Part shown: positions 27,001 through 38,267 of the stretch, in pieces
How the letters are laid out: each line of letters starts with the position of its first letter
Position numbering within the stretch: position 1 is the stretch's first letter
Assembly: GCA_029204225.1 (NCBI GenBank)
Contig: CM055095.1
Coordinates: forward strand, 67,605,940-67,669,939
DNA from: Diphasiastrum complanatum
Lineage: Eukaryota > Streptophyta > Lycopodiopsida > Lycopodiales > Lycopodiaceae
Direction: 5' to 3'
DNA: 64,000 bases
Notes under the pieces: generated by a model
What the model was told of the DNA's origin: nothing
Databases searched by the model: none
What the model saw: the letters and a program-made list of their open reading frames with translations, nothing else
Translations under genes and position numbers: made by a program

Positions 27001-30000
27001 AGCCAATCAAATGCAGTAAGATCAAGACCAAGTAACCAATATACTATCACAAACTTGATTTCAGAAGTCAAAGATGATATGTATCAAAATGTTATCAACA
27101 TATTGACCGAAAAAGTCCAACTTTCTAGGAATAGCATATACTTTTCAATTTGTCTTTCCAACATAGCAAAATTAGTCAATACCTGTTGGCAAACACGCCC
27201 AAGAACATTGTCAGGTTGCGAATAAACACCTTTCATCTCATTAAAAACTACCCCTGCACCAAGATAAATTACTTGATAATAAGCCACAAGAAAAACTCGT
27301 ATAACTCAACAAGATTCATGTGAATAACATGCCTCTCAAGTTGAAGAATGCTTGTTGAAATTCAAGGAACATGCATAAGACAAACTTTTATAACTTTTTC
27401 CTCTTTTGATTGCATCGAGAATATGCAAACATTAATCCAAGATCTAAGAAACCTAAAAAAACTTCTTTATCTACTCAAATGCTACAGGGGGTGTTTCACA
27501 ACATATTCTAGCATTAGTCAGCTAGCCGATGTTGATCCCATCACTTGATGAGAAAGAAATCCAAAACACCCACATGCTTGTCATAGCTGTGATGGAATCT
27601 CACATGCAAATACCAAACTCAACTGGTTTCCTTATGTATCATAAAGTAAGTAACAAACTCATGACAACTCATTAGAAATCTTCAAGCATATAAAAGAGGA
27701 TTTGTAGAGATAGAAGAAAGAGAGACACAGAGACAGATTTGTTGATGTCTTTTAGGTACCCAAAGCTACATAAGAATGAAAATAGTACATTTCAAGTTTG
27801 TTCATGATATGGGAGTATCGAACATCTTTAAAACAAATCATAGTTGCAAGCCGATTCGAATCGGCCGATTCGTCCCGATTTGTACCAGCTAGCTCGGTTC
27901 GAATCGGGGAACGGTTCGAACCGTTTGTTTTTGTTTTTTCTAGGGGCAAAAAGGGGTTCTAACCAGTTCCAAACAGTTCGATAGTTCGAACCGCGGTAGG
28001 CGGTTCGAACCATAGTTTGATGCAACTATGAAACAAATAAAGTTGATCTAAACAAAAAGCGGCATGAAAAGCCTATAGTACAATAATAAGATAAAAAAGA
28101 AGAAACTAACTAGTCTATAAGTAAAAGCATAAACAAACATTTTGTTTTACGTTTGCCCAAGTACTATTGTTTTAGTAATGGCATATATTTGACTCTTTTG
28201 AACGTTCCTAGAAGATGATTCATAAGGAAAGCTTGAAACAAGCCAAGAAAATGAATTTAACTACAAATAGATAACATAGTTTTCACATATCACAAGTTAA
28301 TCACATCTCTAAAAGAGTGAATGCTCAATCGTCCTATACTCGGAATGCTTTCTCATCTCTTGTTTCTTCATCTGCTTATTATTGCCTATCTTTCAATTGT
28401 CCGATCACAAGATTCAATTCACTAACTAATTAATCATGTCATGTCATGGTGACATTAATGCGCTCAGCCTATTTCACCTAAGTAGCTAAAACTATGTTTC
28501 TCCTGAGGTTCTTATATCTTGGGACCTACTCTTGACAAAACTCCCAATACAACTAGTCTAGAAGGTGCTATGATACCAGGTTATGAATACAATATCCCAT
28601 GGAGCAACATGTAAGACTAATGGATAGCAACCTCATAACCATATAACAATCTTATGTATAATCAAAGTGTTAACGTCAAAGAACTAAGCACAAAAAGAAT
28701 TGCAAACCCTCTTCTCAAAAGAATTGCATATGAGTCTCTTGCAAAGAGCTGAAGAACCAAATCAATCATTTGTAGAGTGCTTGCAAACTACTCTTCTTAT
28801 AATGTTTTGAGAACCCTTAAAGAATCATTCTAGAAAGGTTACGACATACTCTAGCTTCTTTAGCATGTCACGAGTTCCAAGGGACCCATGGGCCAACTCA
28901 ATAAGTGGCCACATAATTAACAATATTTAAACGCTCCAATTAGATAATGCCCCTAAAGAAGGCCCAATCATATGTCCATGATTATGACCAAATAAATGTC
29001 TTGAATGGAACCGAGTGACCAAATACATGGACGCCATGTGATTAAATCCTCTATTGAAATGTTGCAGTCAAAACATAGTACTAGAATCTCATTTATTTCC
29101 ACAACACAAGTACTTCAAGAAGAGTTGCAAATACTAATTATCACTAATTCTCCTCATTGATTGTGCTGCTTGTGATTTTTCTTTATGTTGGTTAGTTTGA
29201 TATATGTTTCATTACTAATCACTTATTTAGGTGGCCATTTCAGTATATGATGACTCTAGATGTACCTTTTGCTATTTGTTGACTCAAATTTGCACTTTTG
29301 GCACTTCATTGCCCCCAGCAGAAAAAAGCTCATAGCTCCTCCCATGTAAAAGGACAATAGCGTAAACTCTCCGCTGTTGCTCTCTTTCTCTTTCATGTAT
29401 ATTTTGTGAAGTGAGGCTGGATGGCAATGTACTTAAAACTCATAGGTTTTGCAAAATTTGAATCAATTGATGAAATATTTTCCGCATTAGGAACAATTTG
29501 TTCCAAAAATGGGTGGTTCCAGCTATCATTTTGGAAACACTATGTTTCCATTTTTGTGTAAAGGAGCTGATTTGAACCGGACAGCACAATTCAACTGAGA
29601 CAAGTACTTGGCTGCAGATTATTGTCTAACACCAAAGGCTGATCAATCGAACATATGAAAGCTCTTTGTTTCATCTCAAAATTTTGAAAGTTACCCCCCA
29701 ACCCACAAAATTCCAATACCCAACTTGCATAACAGAAAATATTTCTCTCAAATCAACATTATGGCCTTCAATGGATCAACAACTCACTCCAAAATTGAAG
29801 ACTATGCCACTCTTCGACTGTGTTCAGCCAACTCACAAAAATATTTCCATAACTTGCAAATACGAATAGCATGGAAAGTGTTGATTTTGAGTAGACGGCT
29901 AAGAAGCTGAAGCAAATAATGAACACATCCTACAGAAATCCTCAAAAAGTAGCAGACATGACGACAAAACAGAAAAAATTTGTGAAGCTCAAATGTATTG

Positions 30001-31382
30001 TACTGTCTAAGGCTGCTACATGGAGAAATACCCAAGACCTAATAAACGATGAGGACAACCAGAATGGAGGAGCCAAGCAGCCATTGATGCAAACAATGGC
30101 TAGAACAGAAAGGGGAGCCAAGTTTGAAGATGTATCCATGTGTTTACATGCACAAAAAGCATGGTCAAACAATAGTTGCAAATTTACACAAACCTTTCAA
30201 AGTTAAATCTTCGGATGGATCGTTGAGTTCGTAGTGCCATCCCTCTTGCTGAAAAGTCTGAACTTCATCTATGCAGCGTGGATGAAAAACAGCATCCAAA
30301 TATACATCCACCAAATTATAAAAGTCCTGCACGATGCATCAGATGTATGGTGGGGATGTTAATACTTGAGACAAGCCAAACAATGGGGCAGTATGATTTG
30401 CATACCCCACCTAGGAATGTTACACGGGCTCAAAGTAGACTGCCTTATGACCGAATTGCAGACTTTAGTCACTTACCTTGATGTTTGTGGATGCAACCGG
30501 ATAGCACGTCCGGTCAGGGTACGTAAACGCATTCAAAAATGTGTGTAGGCTCCCTTTCAAAAGCTCAACAAAAGGCTCCTTCAAAGGATACTTTCTAGAT
30601 CCACAAAGGACACTATGCTCGAGAATGTGTGGTATGCCCTTTGAATCTTTGCTGTGAATACCAGACGAAAAGTTTAGATCATTGTAACACGTTAAGGGAC
30701 AATGGCATTCCCAATTCCAACGCCAATGTGTTGCCTAGTCAAGCTCTTAATCTCATAGTACTAGTTCAATCTTTATTAAGTCTTGTGTATAGTTTTGGAT
30801 TACATAGCAGTCCTACTAATGATAATTACCCAGCTCATAATCTTTCAATAAAAGCATGTCAAACCATTGCACACATAACAGGTGAAATTTGAGAGGAGGA
30901 ATATGGCACACATTATCATTGCCCCAGTAAAGAAAATCATGAGATGTGGCAGCAGCAATTTTCCAAACTAGCAAAATTGGCATAAGATTATCCACTTACG
31001 GTGGCGTTCGAAAAACAATCCCAAAGACCTTATTTTCATCCTCATTCACAACAGAAATCACCTCCGCTCCTGTATCTTCGTGGCGATATAAAATCGCAGT
31101 TGATTTGTATTCCTCAATAAACTGTTCTTCAATTTTTGCAAAGCCAAGTTCCTTGGCAACATCGGCATTGGAGTCTGTCAATTTCAGATCAAAGTGAAAA
31201 AAAGGATCCTTAAGCCAGAGCTTGCGCAATTGTACATCAGGGTCTACTTCGGCTATCTCAAACCTACTTGAAAATGGAGCAGCAAACATAGAATTTGTGT
31301 ATCTGGACTTTGGAGAAATTCCCGAGAAAGTAGAATGTATAAAGAGTGCATGCCCTTGTGAATCCAATCTACAAGCATTCAT
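1..31382 (-). CDS. PREP: Presequence protease PreP (M16C zinc metalloprotease), 3' end beyond the window
   Basis: PreP degrades cleaved targeting presequences and other short peptides in the mitochondrial matrix and chloroplast stroma. Fourteen exons join in one frame of 809 codons: 31382-31000, 30651-30477, 30326-30194, 27253-27183, 25922-25839, 20717-20627, 19034-18514, 18277-18113, 17960-17742, 12559-12432, 12300-12111, 526-443, 340-243 and 85-1. All introns are GT-AG and all phases agree. The inverted zinc motif HILEH (HxxEH) is in exon 2. The distal zinc ligand Glu is in FNEMKG of exon 4. The first ~40 residues are Ser/Arg-rich and fit an organellar transit peptide. Arabidopsis PreP is about 1,080 residues, so ~270 C-terminal codons lie outside. 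The start is the ATG at 31382; the frame extends upstream only to a TTG. Introns reach 11.6 kb and host transposons. I see no exon damage, so the gene is probably functional. Family assignment is firm. Confidence 0.95.
243..340 (-). CDS. PREP: PreP exon 13
   Basis: This 98-nt exon encodes SRLTGGGHAISASRMDAK and GWVSEQMGGL. It ends in phase 2. Confidence 0.92.
443..526 (-). CDS. PREP: PreP exon 12
   Basis: This 84-nt exon encodes VLQDVQFEDQQRFKQFV and SKSRME. It has a TATAG acceptor and a GAG|GTAAAT donor, phase 0-0. Confidence 0.9.
527..3266. other. PreP intron 11, part between exon 12 and the gypsy element
   Basis: This is non-coding AT-rich intron sequence. Short open frames here lack recognisable domains. 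Its only recognisable content is a ~125-bp dispersed repeat at 2595-2720, listed separately. Confidence 0.6.
2595..2720. repeat. Dispersed repeat, copy 1
   Basis: This segment shares a long motif containing AGGCCTAAAACTCATGATGG, plus flanking similarity, with 22105-22232 in intron 5. The family is unidentified; it could be a fragment of an LTR or SINE. Confidence 0.6.
3267..3950 (-). repeat. Gypsy 3' LTR (684 bp)
   Basis: It begins TGTCAGGCTCTCC and ends GCTGTAACA on the plus strand, matching 8032-8799. It contains two copies of a ~74-bp unit with GGACCAAGTGTCCC and TGACCGGTCAACC-like palindromes. Confidence 0.9.
3963..4238 (-). pseudogene. Gypsy C-terminal chromodomain region
   Basis: MHPVFHVSRLKRVL, the usual integrase C-terminal motif, is followed by a chromodomain-like block (LIREYLVAWHGRSLSDATWE). 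Chromodomains bind histone marks and steer chromovirus integration. The frame ends 12 bp from the 3' LTR, across the purine tract. Confidence 0.85.
4260..5026 (-). pseudogene. Gypsy integrase core, broken
   Basis: The core appears in two pieces. At 5026-4697, [30 protein letters not shown] gives the first catalytic Asp region and VFDRDTRFTG the second. At 4643-4260 the sequence resumes with LLDFAYNDKKNVRTKMSPFE after a TAG (EK*LPLL). The catalytic triad is split by a frameshift and stops, so integrase is not functional. Confidence 0.85.
4951..6027 (-). pseudogene. Gypsy RT thumb, RNase H and integrase zinc domain
   Basis: The frame opens with LRSFLGLAVFYRKGVKNYS (RT thumb/connection). RNase H follows, with VVETDASDIAVGAVL, HEKELYAIIHALKAW and YVYTDHNTLRYF supplying its acidic residues. 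The integrase HHCC zinc domain follows (SAGHLGVDRTYELI, HYVTHCLKC). The frame is lost near 5030 and continues in another frame as the integrase core. Confidence 0.92.
6024..6710 (-). pseudogene. Gypsy zinc knuckle, aspartic protease and RT tail, joined by deletion
   Basis: A CX2CX3HX4C zinc knuckle (CFGCLGRHRWKEC) is followed by the protease active site LFDTGSSHNI. The protein then jumps from the end of the protease straight to the far C-terminal part of reverse transcriptase (ITYLGFIVLADGIKPDPQK). The RT palm, with its catalytic aspartates, is absent. This is an internal deletion of several hundred bases. Confidence 0.88.
6717..7540 (-). pseudogene. Gypsy gag (retrotransposon capsid), broken
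   Basis: Gag starts at 7540 (MDPLGGAST) and contains the retrotransposon gag segment with AQRWWREIE, WDQFKRMFAENW, MQAWSSLKQGNASVQEYV and a basic tail. The frame is interrupted around 7217-7260 by two TAG stops (WI*KWEKAF*MCG) and by a further TAG at 6715-6717 (EQI*SVKK). All three look like former CAG codons, since the flanking frame continues. Capsid function is therefore lost. Confidence 0.88.
8018..8029 (-). other. Gypsy primer-binding site
   Basis: On the minus strand this reads TGGTATCAGAGC, complementary to the 3' end of initiator methionine tRNA. It lies 2 nt from the 5' LTR. Confidence 0.85.
8032..8799 (-). repeat. Gypsy 5' LTR (768 bp) with an internal tandem duplication
   Basis: It matches the LTR at 3267-3950 but carries a private duplication: 8605-8697 is repeated at 8698-8791. 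It also lacks a short stretch near 8340 that the other LTR has. Confidence 0.9.
8800..12110. other. PreP intron 11, part between the gypsy element and exon 11
   Basis: No gene is recognisable. It contains a poly-C tract at 9294-9312 and a poly-A run near 10030-10043. The remainder is AT-rich intron sequence. Confidence 0.6.
12111..12300 (-). CDS. PREP: PreP exon 11
   Basis: This 190-nt exon encodes QSLLEMGTK, QLIGRKTGGISVYP and SHIIVRAKAM. It is followed by the 11.6-kb intron that carries the gypsy element. Confidence 0.92.
12432..12559 (-). CDS. PREP: PreP exon 10
   Basis: This 128-nt exon encodes CHDLFTNDVLYTEVVFDL and LLPFVPLF. It ends in phase 2; a cysteine codon spans the next junction. 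Confidence 0.88.
12560..17741. other. PreP intron 9
   Basis: This 5.2-kb intron has several open frames of up to 165 codons, but none has a recognisable domain. Segments near 14005-14150 and 14290-14440 share short inverted similarity (GCCTAGAAA, GGGAAAATG), too weak to call an element. Confidence 0.55.
17742..17960 (-). CDS. PREP: PreP exon 9 (linker between the two halves)
   Basis: This 219-nt exon encodes the charged helical hinge that joins the two M16C halves, including MTEEDLAELARATEEL and QETPDPPEAL. Confidence 0.92.
18113..18277 (-). CDS. PREP: PreP exon 8
   Basis: This 165-nt exon encodes KWLYGGDPFEPLKF and then FSPLIQTYILDNQHRVTVEL. The donor is CAG|GTATGG. Confidence 0.92.
18514..19034 (-). 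CDS. PREP: PreP exon 7 (largest exon)
   Basis: This 521-nt exon includes VCLNWLLSENPLDLQTEL, GFLDHLMLGTPASPLRK and NTIEFSLRENNTGSFPRG, hallmark PreP blocks. The donor is GTG|GTCCGT, chosen because it keeps frame and gives the expected SVGKW junction. Confidence 0.92.
19035..20626. other. PreP intron 6
   Basis: This intron is 1.6 kb. A 26-bp sequence including CATTGCAAAAGAGCTCTTAT is tandemly repeated twice near 19815-19875. Nothing else is recognisable. Confidence 0.6.
20627..20717 (-). CDS. PREP: PreP exon 6
   Basis: This 91-nt exon encodes FHRKFYHPSNARIWFYG and the start of the RLRIIS segment. It ends in phase 1; the glycine codon is completed in exon 7. Confidence 0.92.
20718..22449. other. 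PreP intron 5, part between exon 6 and the LINE
   Basis: This is intron sequence without a recognisable gene. It contains a second copy of the dispersed repeat at 22105-22232. Confidence 0.55.
22105..22232. repeat. Dispersed repeat, copy 2
   Basis: It matches 2595-2720, with the shared core AGGCCTAAAACTCATGATGG and similar flanks on both sides. Confidence 0.6.
22544..22687 (+). repeat. TRIM 5' LTR (144 bp)
   Basis: It has TG...CA termini, and the tRNA-like module lies at 22586-22658. Confidence 0.95.
22586..22658 (+). promoter_or_regulatory. tRNA-like module with Pol III A and B boxes in the TRIM 5' LTR
   Basis: The 7-bp acceptor stem (GGGCGGA with TCTGTCC) pairs fully with two G-U pairs. 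The D arm GCTC/GAGC and the T arm CTAGG-TTCGAAT-CCTAG are intact. The A box TAGCTCAGTGG is at 22593-22603 and the B box GGTTCGAATCC at 22637-22647, both perfect to consensus. The anticodon arm is abnormal: 19 nt instead of 17, with no standard 7-nt loop. It is therefore not a usable tRNA but should still recruit TFIIIC. Confidence 0.88.
22688..22699 (+). other. TRIM primer-binding site
   Basis: TGGTATCAGAGC, the initiator-Met tRNA primer type, starts directly after the 5' LTR. The gypsy element in intron 11 uses the same 12-mer. Confidence 0.9.
22795..22803 (+). other. TRIM polypurine tract
   Basis: GAGGGGGGG lies immediately before the 3' LTR, where plus-strand DNA priming would begin. Confidence 0.85.
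22804..22947 (+). repeat. TRIM 3' LTR (144 bp)
   Basis: It differs from the 5' LTR at four positions. Two of them fall in the T-stem and convert Watson-Crick pairs to G-U pairs, so the fold is kept. Confidence 0.95.
22846..22918 (+). promoter_or_regulatory. tRNA-like module in the TRIM 3' LTR
   Basis: Same module as at 22586-22658. The A box is at 22853-22863 and the B box at 22897-22907, both unchanged. Confidence 0.88.
24931..25838. other. PreP intron 5, part between the LINE and exon 5
   Basis: I see no gene or recognisable element here. Confidence 0.55.
25839..25922 (-). CDS. PREP: PreP exon 5
   Basis: This 84-nt, phase 0-0 exon encodes VFPENAYSVDSGGDP followed by IPDLTFHEF, matching the family pattern after the zinc helices. 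Confidence 0.88.
25923..27182. other. PreP intron 4
   Basis: Two ~75-bp segments near 26070-26145 and 26150-26225 are imperfect direct repeats (both contain AATGTGAAAGAGAAATATAA). Otherwise no content is recognised. Confidence 0.6.
27183..27253 (-). CDS. PREP: PreP exon 4 (third zinc ligand)
   Basis: This 71-nt exon encodes VVFNEMKGVYSQPDN. The Glu of NEMKG corresponds to the distal zinc ligand of the family. It lies between introns of 2.9 kb and 1.3 kb. Confidence 0.92.
27254..27838. other. PreP intron 3, part between exon 4 and the MITE
   Basis: This is non-coding; nothing is recognised. Confidence 0.5.
27839..28030. mobile_element. hAT-type MITE
   Basis: The 192-bp element has terminal inverted repeats CATAGTTGCA (27839-27848) and TGCAACTATG (28021-28030). 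It is flanked by a perfect 8-bp direct repeat AAACAAAT (27831-27838 and 28031-28038), the target-duplication length of hAT transposons. The interior is GC-rich relative to its surroundings and full of TTCGAA palindromes. There is no coding capacity. Confidence 0.88.
28039..30193. other. PreP intron 3, part between the MITE and exon 3
   Basis: This is AT-rich intron sequence; no element or gene is recognised. Confidence 0.55.
30194..30326 (-). CDS. PREP: PreP exon 3
   Basis: This 133-nt exon encodes DFYNLVDVYLDAVF and QQEGWHYEL, both strongly conserved in PreP. It ends in phase 1 at a GTTTGT donor. Confidence 0.92.
30477..30651 (-). CDS. PREP: PreP exon 2 (HxxEH zinc site)
   Basis: This 175-nt exon encodes GIPHILEHSVLCGSRKYP and then the LLKGSLHTFLNAFTYPDRT segment. 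HILEH supplies two zinc-binding histidines and the catalytic glutamate. The donor is AAG|GTAAGT. Confidence 0.93.
30652..30999. other. PreP intron 1
   Basis: This 348-bp GT-AG intron has nothing else recognisable. Confidence 0.8.
31000..31382 (-). CDS. PREP: PreP exon 1 (transit peptide and start of the protease domain)
   Basis: This exon has 383 nt and ends in phase 2 at a GTAAGT donor. It begins MNACRLDSQGHA, continues Ser/Arg-rich, and then enters the conserved M16C N-terminal segment ending FGIVFRTPP. Confidence 0.9.
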
Positions 31383-32980
31383 GGAGGTTACAAAAGATAG
31401 TCTCAATCTTCAAAAGCTTGTTTGAAAACCAGCAAGTAAATTAGTACTTGTGAATCCAGTTGCACCAACCTACAGGCTACAAGCAAGCGTTCATGGTAGT
31501 TTTTCCAAGCTCAAGAAAATTCTTTGGCATACAGAATTTGGAAGAAATCAAACAACTAATCGACATCTTCAGGTTTTAGTCTCAGACTGTTTAGGCTTGG
31601 ACATTTTGCGATTTGCAAGTTCGCTCACAAACTCACAAAAAGAGTATGGTCTCTTTTTTTGCTACTAGGTATCAATGCAGATTCCAAGCAAGATATAATC
31701 AATTGTGGACACAAGGTTCCTGGCAAAGTTTGTTGAATCAGCTGTATCTAGCAAATCTTTCTATACACTAGGCCCCATTGCTATACCACAAGGCATTTTA
31801 CCATACTTGTGACATGAAGCCCTTCAAAGTTTTGAGCTATAAGGTTTCCAATCAAATCAGAATAGGACAATTAGGAATTGATGAAATGTTGTTTAATACA
31901 ATTCATGACCAGGCCCTGCCGATTCAAATCAGAAAGAATTAGTCGGAAAAAAAGATTAATTTTTTATGCATTTGATTAGTAAAATAAAAAAATACTTCAT
32001 ACAGTGTACAATTCGTGCAATACGGACAATGCCGTGCTTATGATTGCATGCTTGTGACAATAAGATCAAACTTGAAGAGGAAATAACATACTATACAGAT
32101 CTATTGGAGAAGACTTCAGTTATGTTGTCAACGATGCCTTACAATCCATGCTCTAACAAACCTCCTCTAGTTACTTTTTCTTTGCAACAGTATTTGATAA
32201 CACAAGTCTTCAATACGCATAATGTTGTGATTTTCATTTACATAGTTACCAACAAACACGTTCACAATGGATTGCAAACTCGTTGCAAACTTCAGTGCTT
32301 AGGATAGAAAGTTTTGTATAAATTGCTTTTAATTAGAATTCTTACAAAAATTGAGGTGCTGTGCAATATAATGTTTCAAATTTTGACGTCAATGGAATAT
32401 TTTGAAGTTATTATGTCCTAAAACTTATGGAAAAATGCCCATCTTAATGTAGTTCCATATACATTTGCAAACTTCTTGACTTTCTTGCAACTTGTGGACA
32501 CGTTTGCAAACTCAAACGTTTGCTGGCAACTACATCCATGTATAGGCCAAGAAAAGAATGGAGTACAAGACTCCCAAGTATCCCTTTACTGAGACAATTG
32601 GAATTTGAGCCCACATCCTCAAGGATGCGGCAACCATTCTTATCCAACTCAGCTACTGTGGGGGACTCTAGGACCTTTCTCAAAAACAACCGCCAGAAAT
32701 TATGGGTCACATCATTTGCTACATTGTTTTTTTTTTGGTTCAAAAACTGCAACTGATATACAAAATTGTGGTCCTAATTGGAAGTAAAGCTAAGTGGCAA
32801 GGTATAATAGGCTACCAGTTCTAGGTGAGGGTGTTGCCACCACCGCTTGTACAGCACTTGTCCGTCTCGAAATAGCCAAAGAGCAAGGCAAAGATTTGAA
32901 CACCGAACCAGCTTCGTTGCCACCAAATTCCCTCCAACCAAAAGCTGTCAAGGCCGAAAATGACTTGCGACCCGCCAAAT
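31383..32980. other. PreP upstream region and intergenic sequence
   Basis: It should hold the PreP promoter and 5' UTR. I cannot place a transcription start, and I see no gene. Confidence 0.5.
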
Positions 32981-32984
32981 TTGG

Positions 32985-33130
32985 TGATGAGGACCACCTC
33001 TTTGACAAATTTGGAGGCCTCTGAGATGATGCCCATCTCTTTGCCAAATTTGGAGGCCTCTGAGATGACGCCCACCTCTTTGCCACATTATGAGGCCTCT
33101 GAGATGATGACCACCTCTTTGAGACTACAT
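32985..33130. repeat. 39-bp minisatellite (about 3.7 copies)
   Basis: The unit contains TTTGGAGGCCTCTGAGATGA and recurs every 39 bp. Since 39 is a multiple of 3, a minus-strand frame at 33209-32790 translates it as 13-residue repeats around KRWASSQRPPNLA. I do not recognise that frame as a gene. Confidence 0.75.
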
Positions 33131-33211
33131 GACCATTCAGTCTGGTCCATTTGCTAGTAAGCCCTGCAAATTGTTGAGCGGCCTGTATAGAGGTGAGGGT
33201 ATGCATCATCC

Positions 33212-33608
33212 CTTAGCCTCTGCAACCACCAAATCATTTGGTCATTCAAGCAATGACATTTCATATATTGATTCAAGTACTCAGTTATATGAACTGAAAT
33301 CCACTTGAGACTTAGTGTCTGCAACCACCATAAGCATTTCGTCATTCAAACAATATCATTAAAAATATTGATTCAAGCAATCAGCTTATCAAAACCCAGT
33401 TGAAACTTAGTGTCTGAGGCCACCATAAGCATTTGGTCATTCAAATAATAACATGTGATATATTGATTCAAGCAATCAGCTATATGCAATAAAACCCACT
33501 TACAACTTAGTGCTTGCAACCACAATAATTAAGGCCATTCAAATTATACCATTTCATGTGTTGATTCAAGCAATCAGCTGTATTAATCCAAGGCCACTTA
33601 AAACTAGA
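33212..33608. repeat. ~100-bp tandem repeat, four diverged copies
   Basis: Each unit contains versions of CAACCACCATAAGCATTTGG, TCATTCAAACAATA and ATTGATTCAAGCAATCAGCT, ending in a CCACTTGAAACTTAGTG-like segment. Confidence 0.8.
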
Positions 33609-35127
33609 GATGGGCATTTGAAACTAAGGGCACAATACATGAAATTTTTCTGGCAGCTGAGCATTGCACCTTGTAATGGGGATCAAAACCTGCAAATGAT
33701 GAGGAAGTTTGATCACAAATATAGATCAACCTTGTATTGATGCCTCCTGCCCATTCATGCACATTGTTCTGTCGACTATAATAATATCGAATGAATGCAG
33801 AAGAAATGTATACTTGCTTGGAATCCTTGAAGGACTAAAACCCTAAAGTTCCTTGCCCATCAATAAATGGAAAATAGAGTTCTGAGCGCCTCCCGCTTGG
33901 CACAGGCTCGAATCCCGGATGCTGCTGAGAAGTATCAAAAGGAATGGTGATTTTGAGTTAGGGTGACTTTTGTGTGTGGCTTAAAATAAAAGGATATGGA
34001 TAGAATGTAGAGCAAGCCATTCCTTTGGTTGAGGTTTAATATCGTTCATCCTCCACGTGGCATGCACAAGATTGGGCTTGTCTTCCAATTTAGGGTGGTT
34101 CTAGACGCCTCTAGATACTCATAGCAAGCCTCACAACATCCCTTGCTAGTGGGCACCCTCCTAAAACGATACAGGCCACACATCACAGAGTCTATAGCTT
34201 GGATCAACTTTGTGAGAGCACTGGCAACGTACGTGCGGCCAAGCCTATTATGTATATCTTGAGTCGTTCCAAATTGGGGTGTGTGGGTGCTTGGTAAGTA
34301 ACTTATTTATAAATCGAGGCATGTAATTGGTCCAGCCATACAAGAAAGGTCCTCCCCCCTTTTTGATTGAGTTGTAGTTACCACCACCTAGCAGATAATG
34401 TGGCCAAAGCTCTTTGCCACATCTGCAGCTCCAGGTGATTTTTGTACTTGGGGACAATGTATGGCACATTGAGTTGCCAAGGGGAACTTCAAGAAAATGG
34501 GTCAACGGTACAAATTTGAACGAGCCAATTGGTTGCATTGGCCCATATACACTTACTTGCCTCATTTTGAAAGATGGGTGGTCATGTGCCCTCTGTCATC
34601 TTGATTGCCAAGGCCCAAAATTTGGGTGGTAAGAGAAAGGAGCCAAACAATCACCTTGCCACTAGTCATAAGTGGCATGTATATATAGGCCCTATGTCCT
34701 CTTCTTGAGGTTAGGAGTTCCAACTCCAACCAATCACACACATAAAGGACATACAAGCCAAAAAAAAACTACATTTGAGAACAAGTATTCAAGTTTTTAT
34801 GGCTATGCCTTGCAAAGACAAGACAATGTGTTTAATTGGTCAAGGAAGTCTCTTAAATAATCAACAATAAAAGAAGTTCCTATAATTTTGAAGACTTAAT
34901 ATAGTAAAGGATATGTACTTTCATGTTTTGGTCCTTAATTTTGCATGTAGGCCTTTTGTAAGTGAGTCGTTGGAAAGCCTAATGGACAATAGATGCGTCT
35001 CACATTTGAAATTTTGATAGCAAAGTGTGAAGGCTATTCTATAATGTCCTCTAATAAGTGGTGGATTGGGTAGGACTTCCTTTCCTTTGTTTAAAGTCAA
35101 GAGTTCAACTCTAATCTCTATCGCACA

Positions 35128-35130
<3 letters not shown>
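33609..35130. other. Intergenic sequence
   Basis: No gene or mobile element is recognised. Confidence 0.5.
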
Positions 35131-35210
<80 letters not shown>

Positions 35211-35232
35211 GTGTGTGTGTGTGTCTCTCTCT
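35131..35232. repeat. Compound microsatellite (GA)n-(GT)n-(CT)n
   Basis: (GA)n at 35131-35207 is followed by (GT)n to about 35223 and then a short CT run. Confidence 0.98.
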
Positions 35233-38226
<2,994 letters not shown>

Positions 38227-38267
38227 TCATGTATCAGGAGGCCTAGCATTCAGACAAACACCCATCA

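Noticed and set aside
31382-31406. Start of PreP at 31406
   Set aside because: That position is a TTG. The first in-frame ATG is at 31382 and gives a normal transit peptide.
33870-33935. tRNA-derived SINE (a GGCTCGAATCCC B-box-like word)
   Set aside because: No A box at proper spacing, no tail and no second copy in the window.
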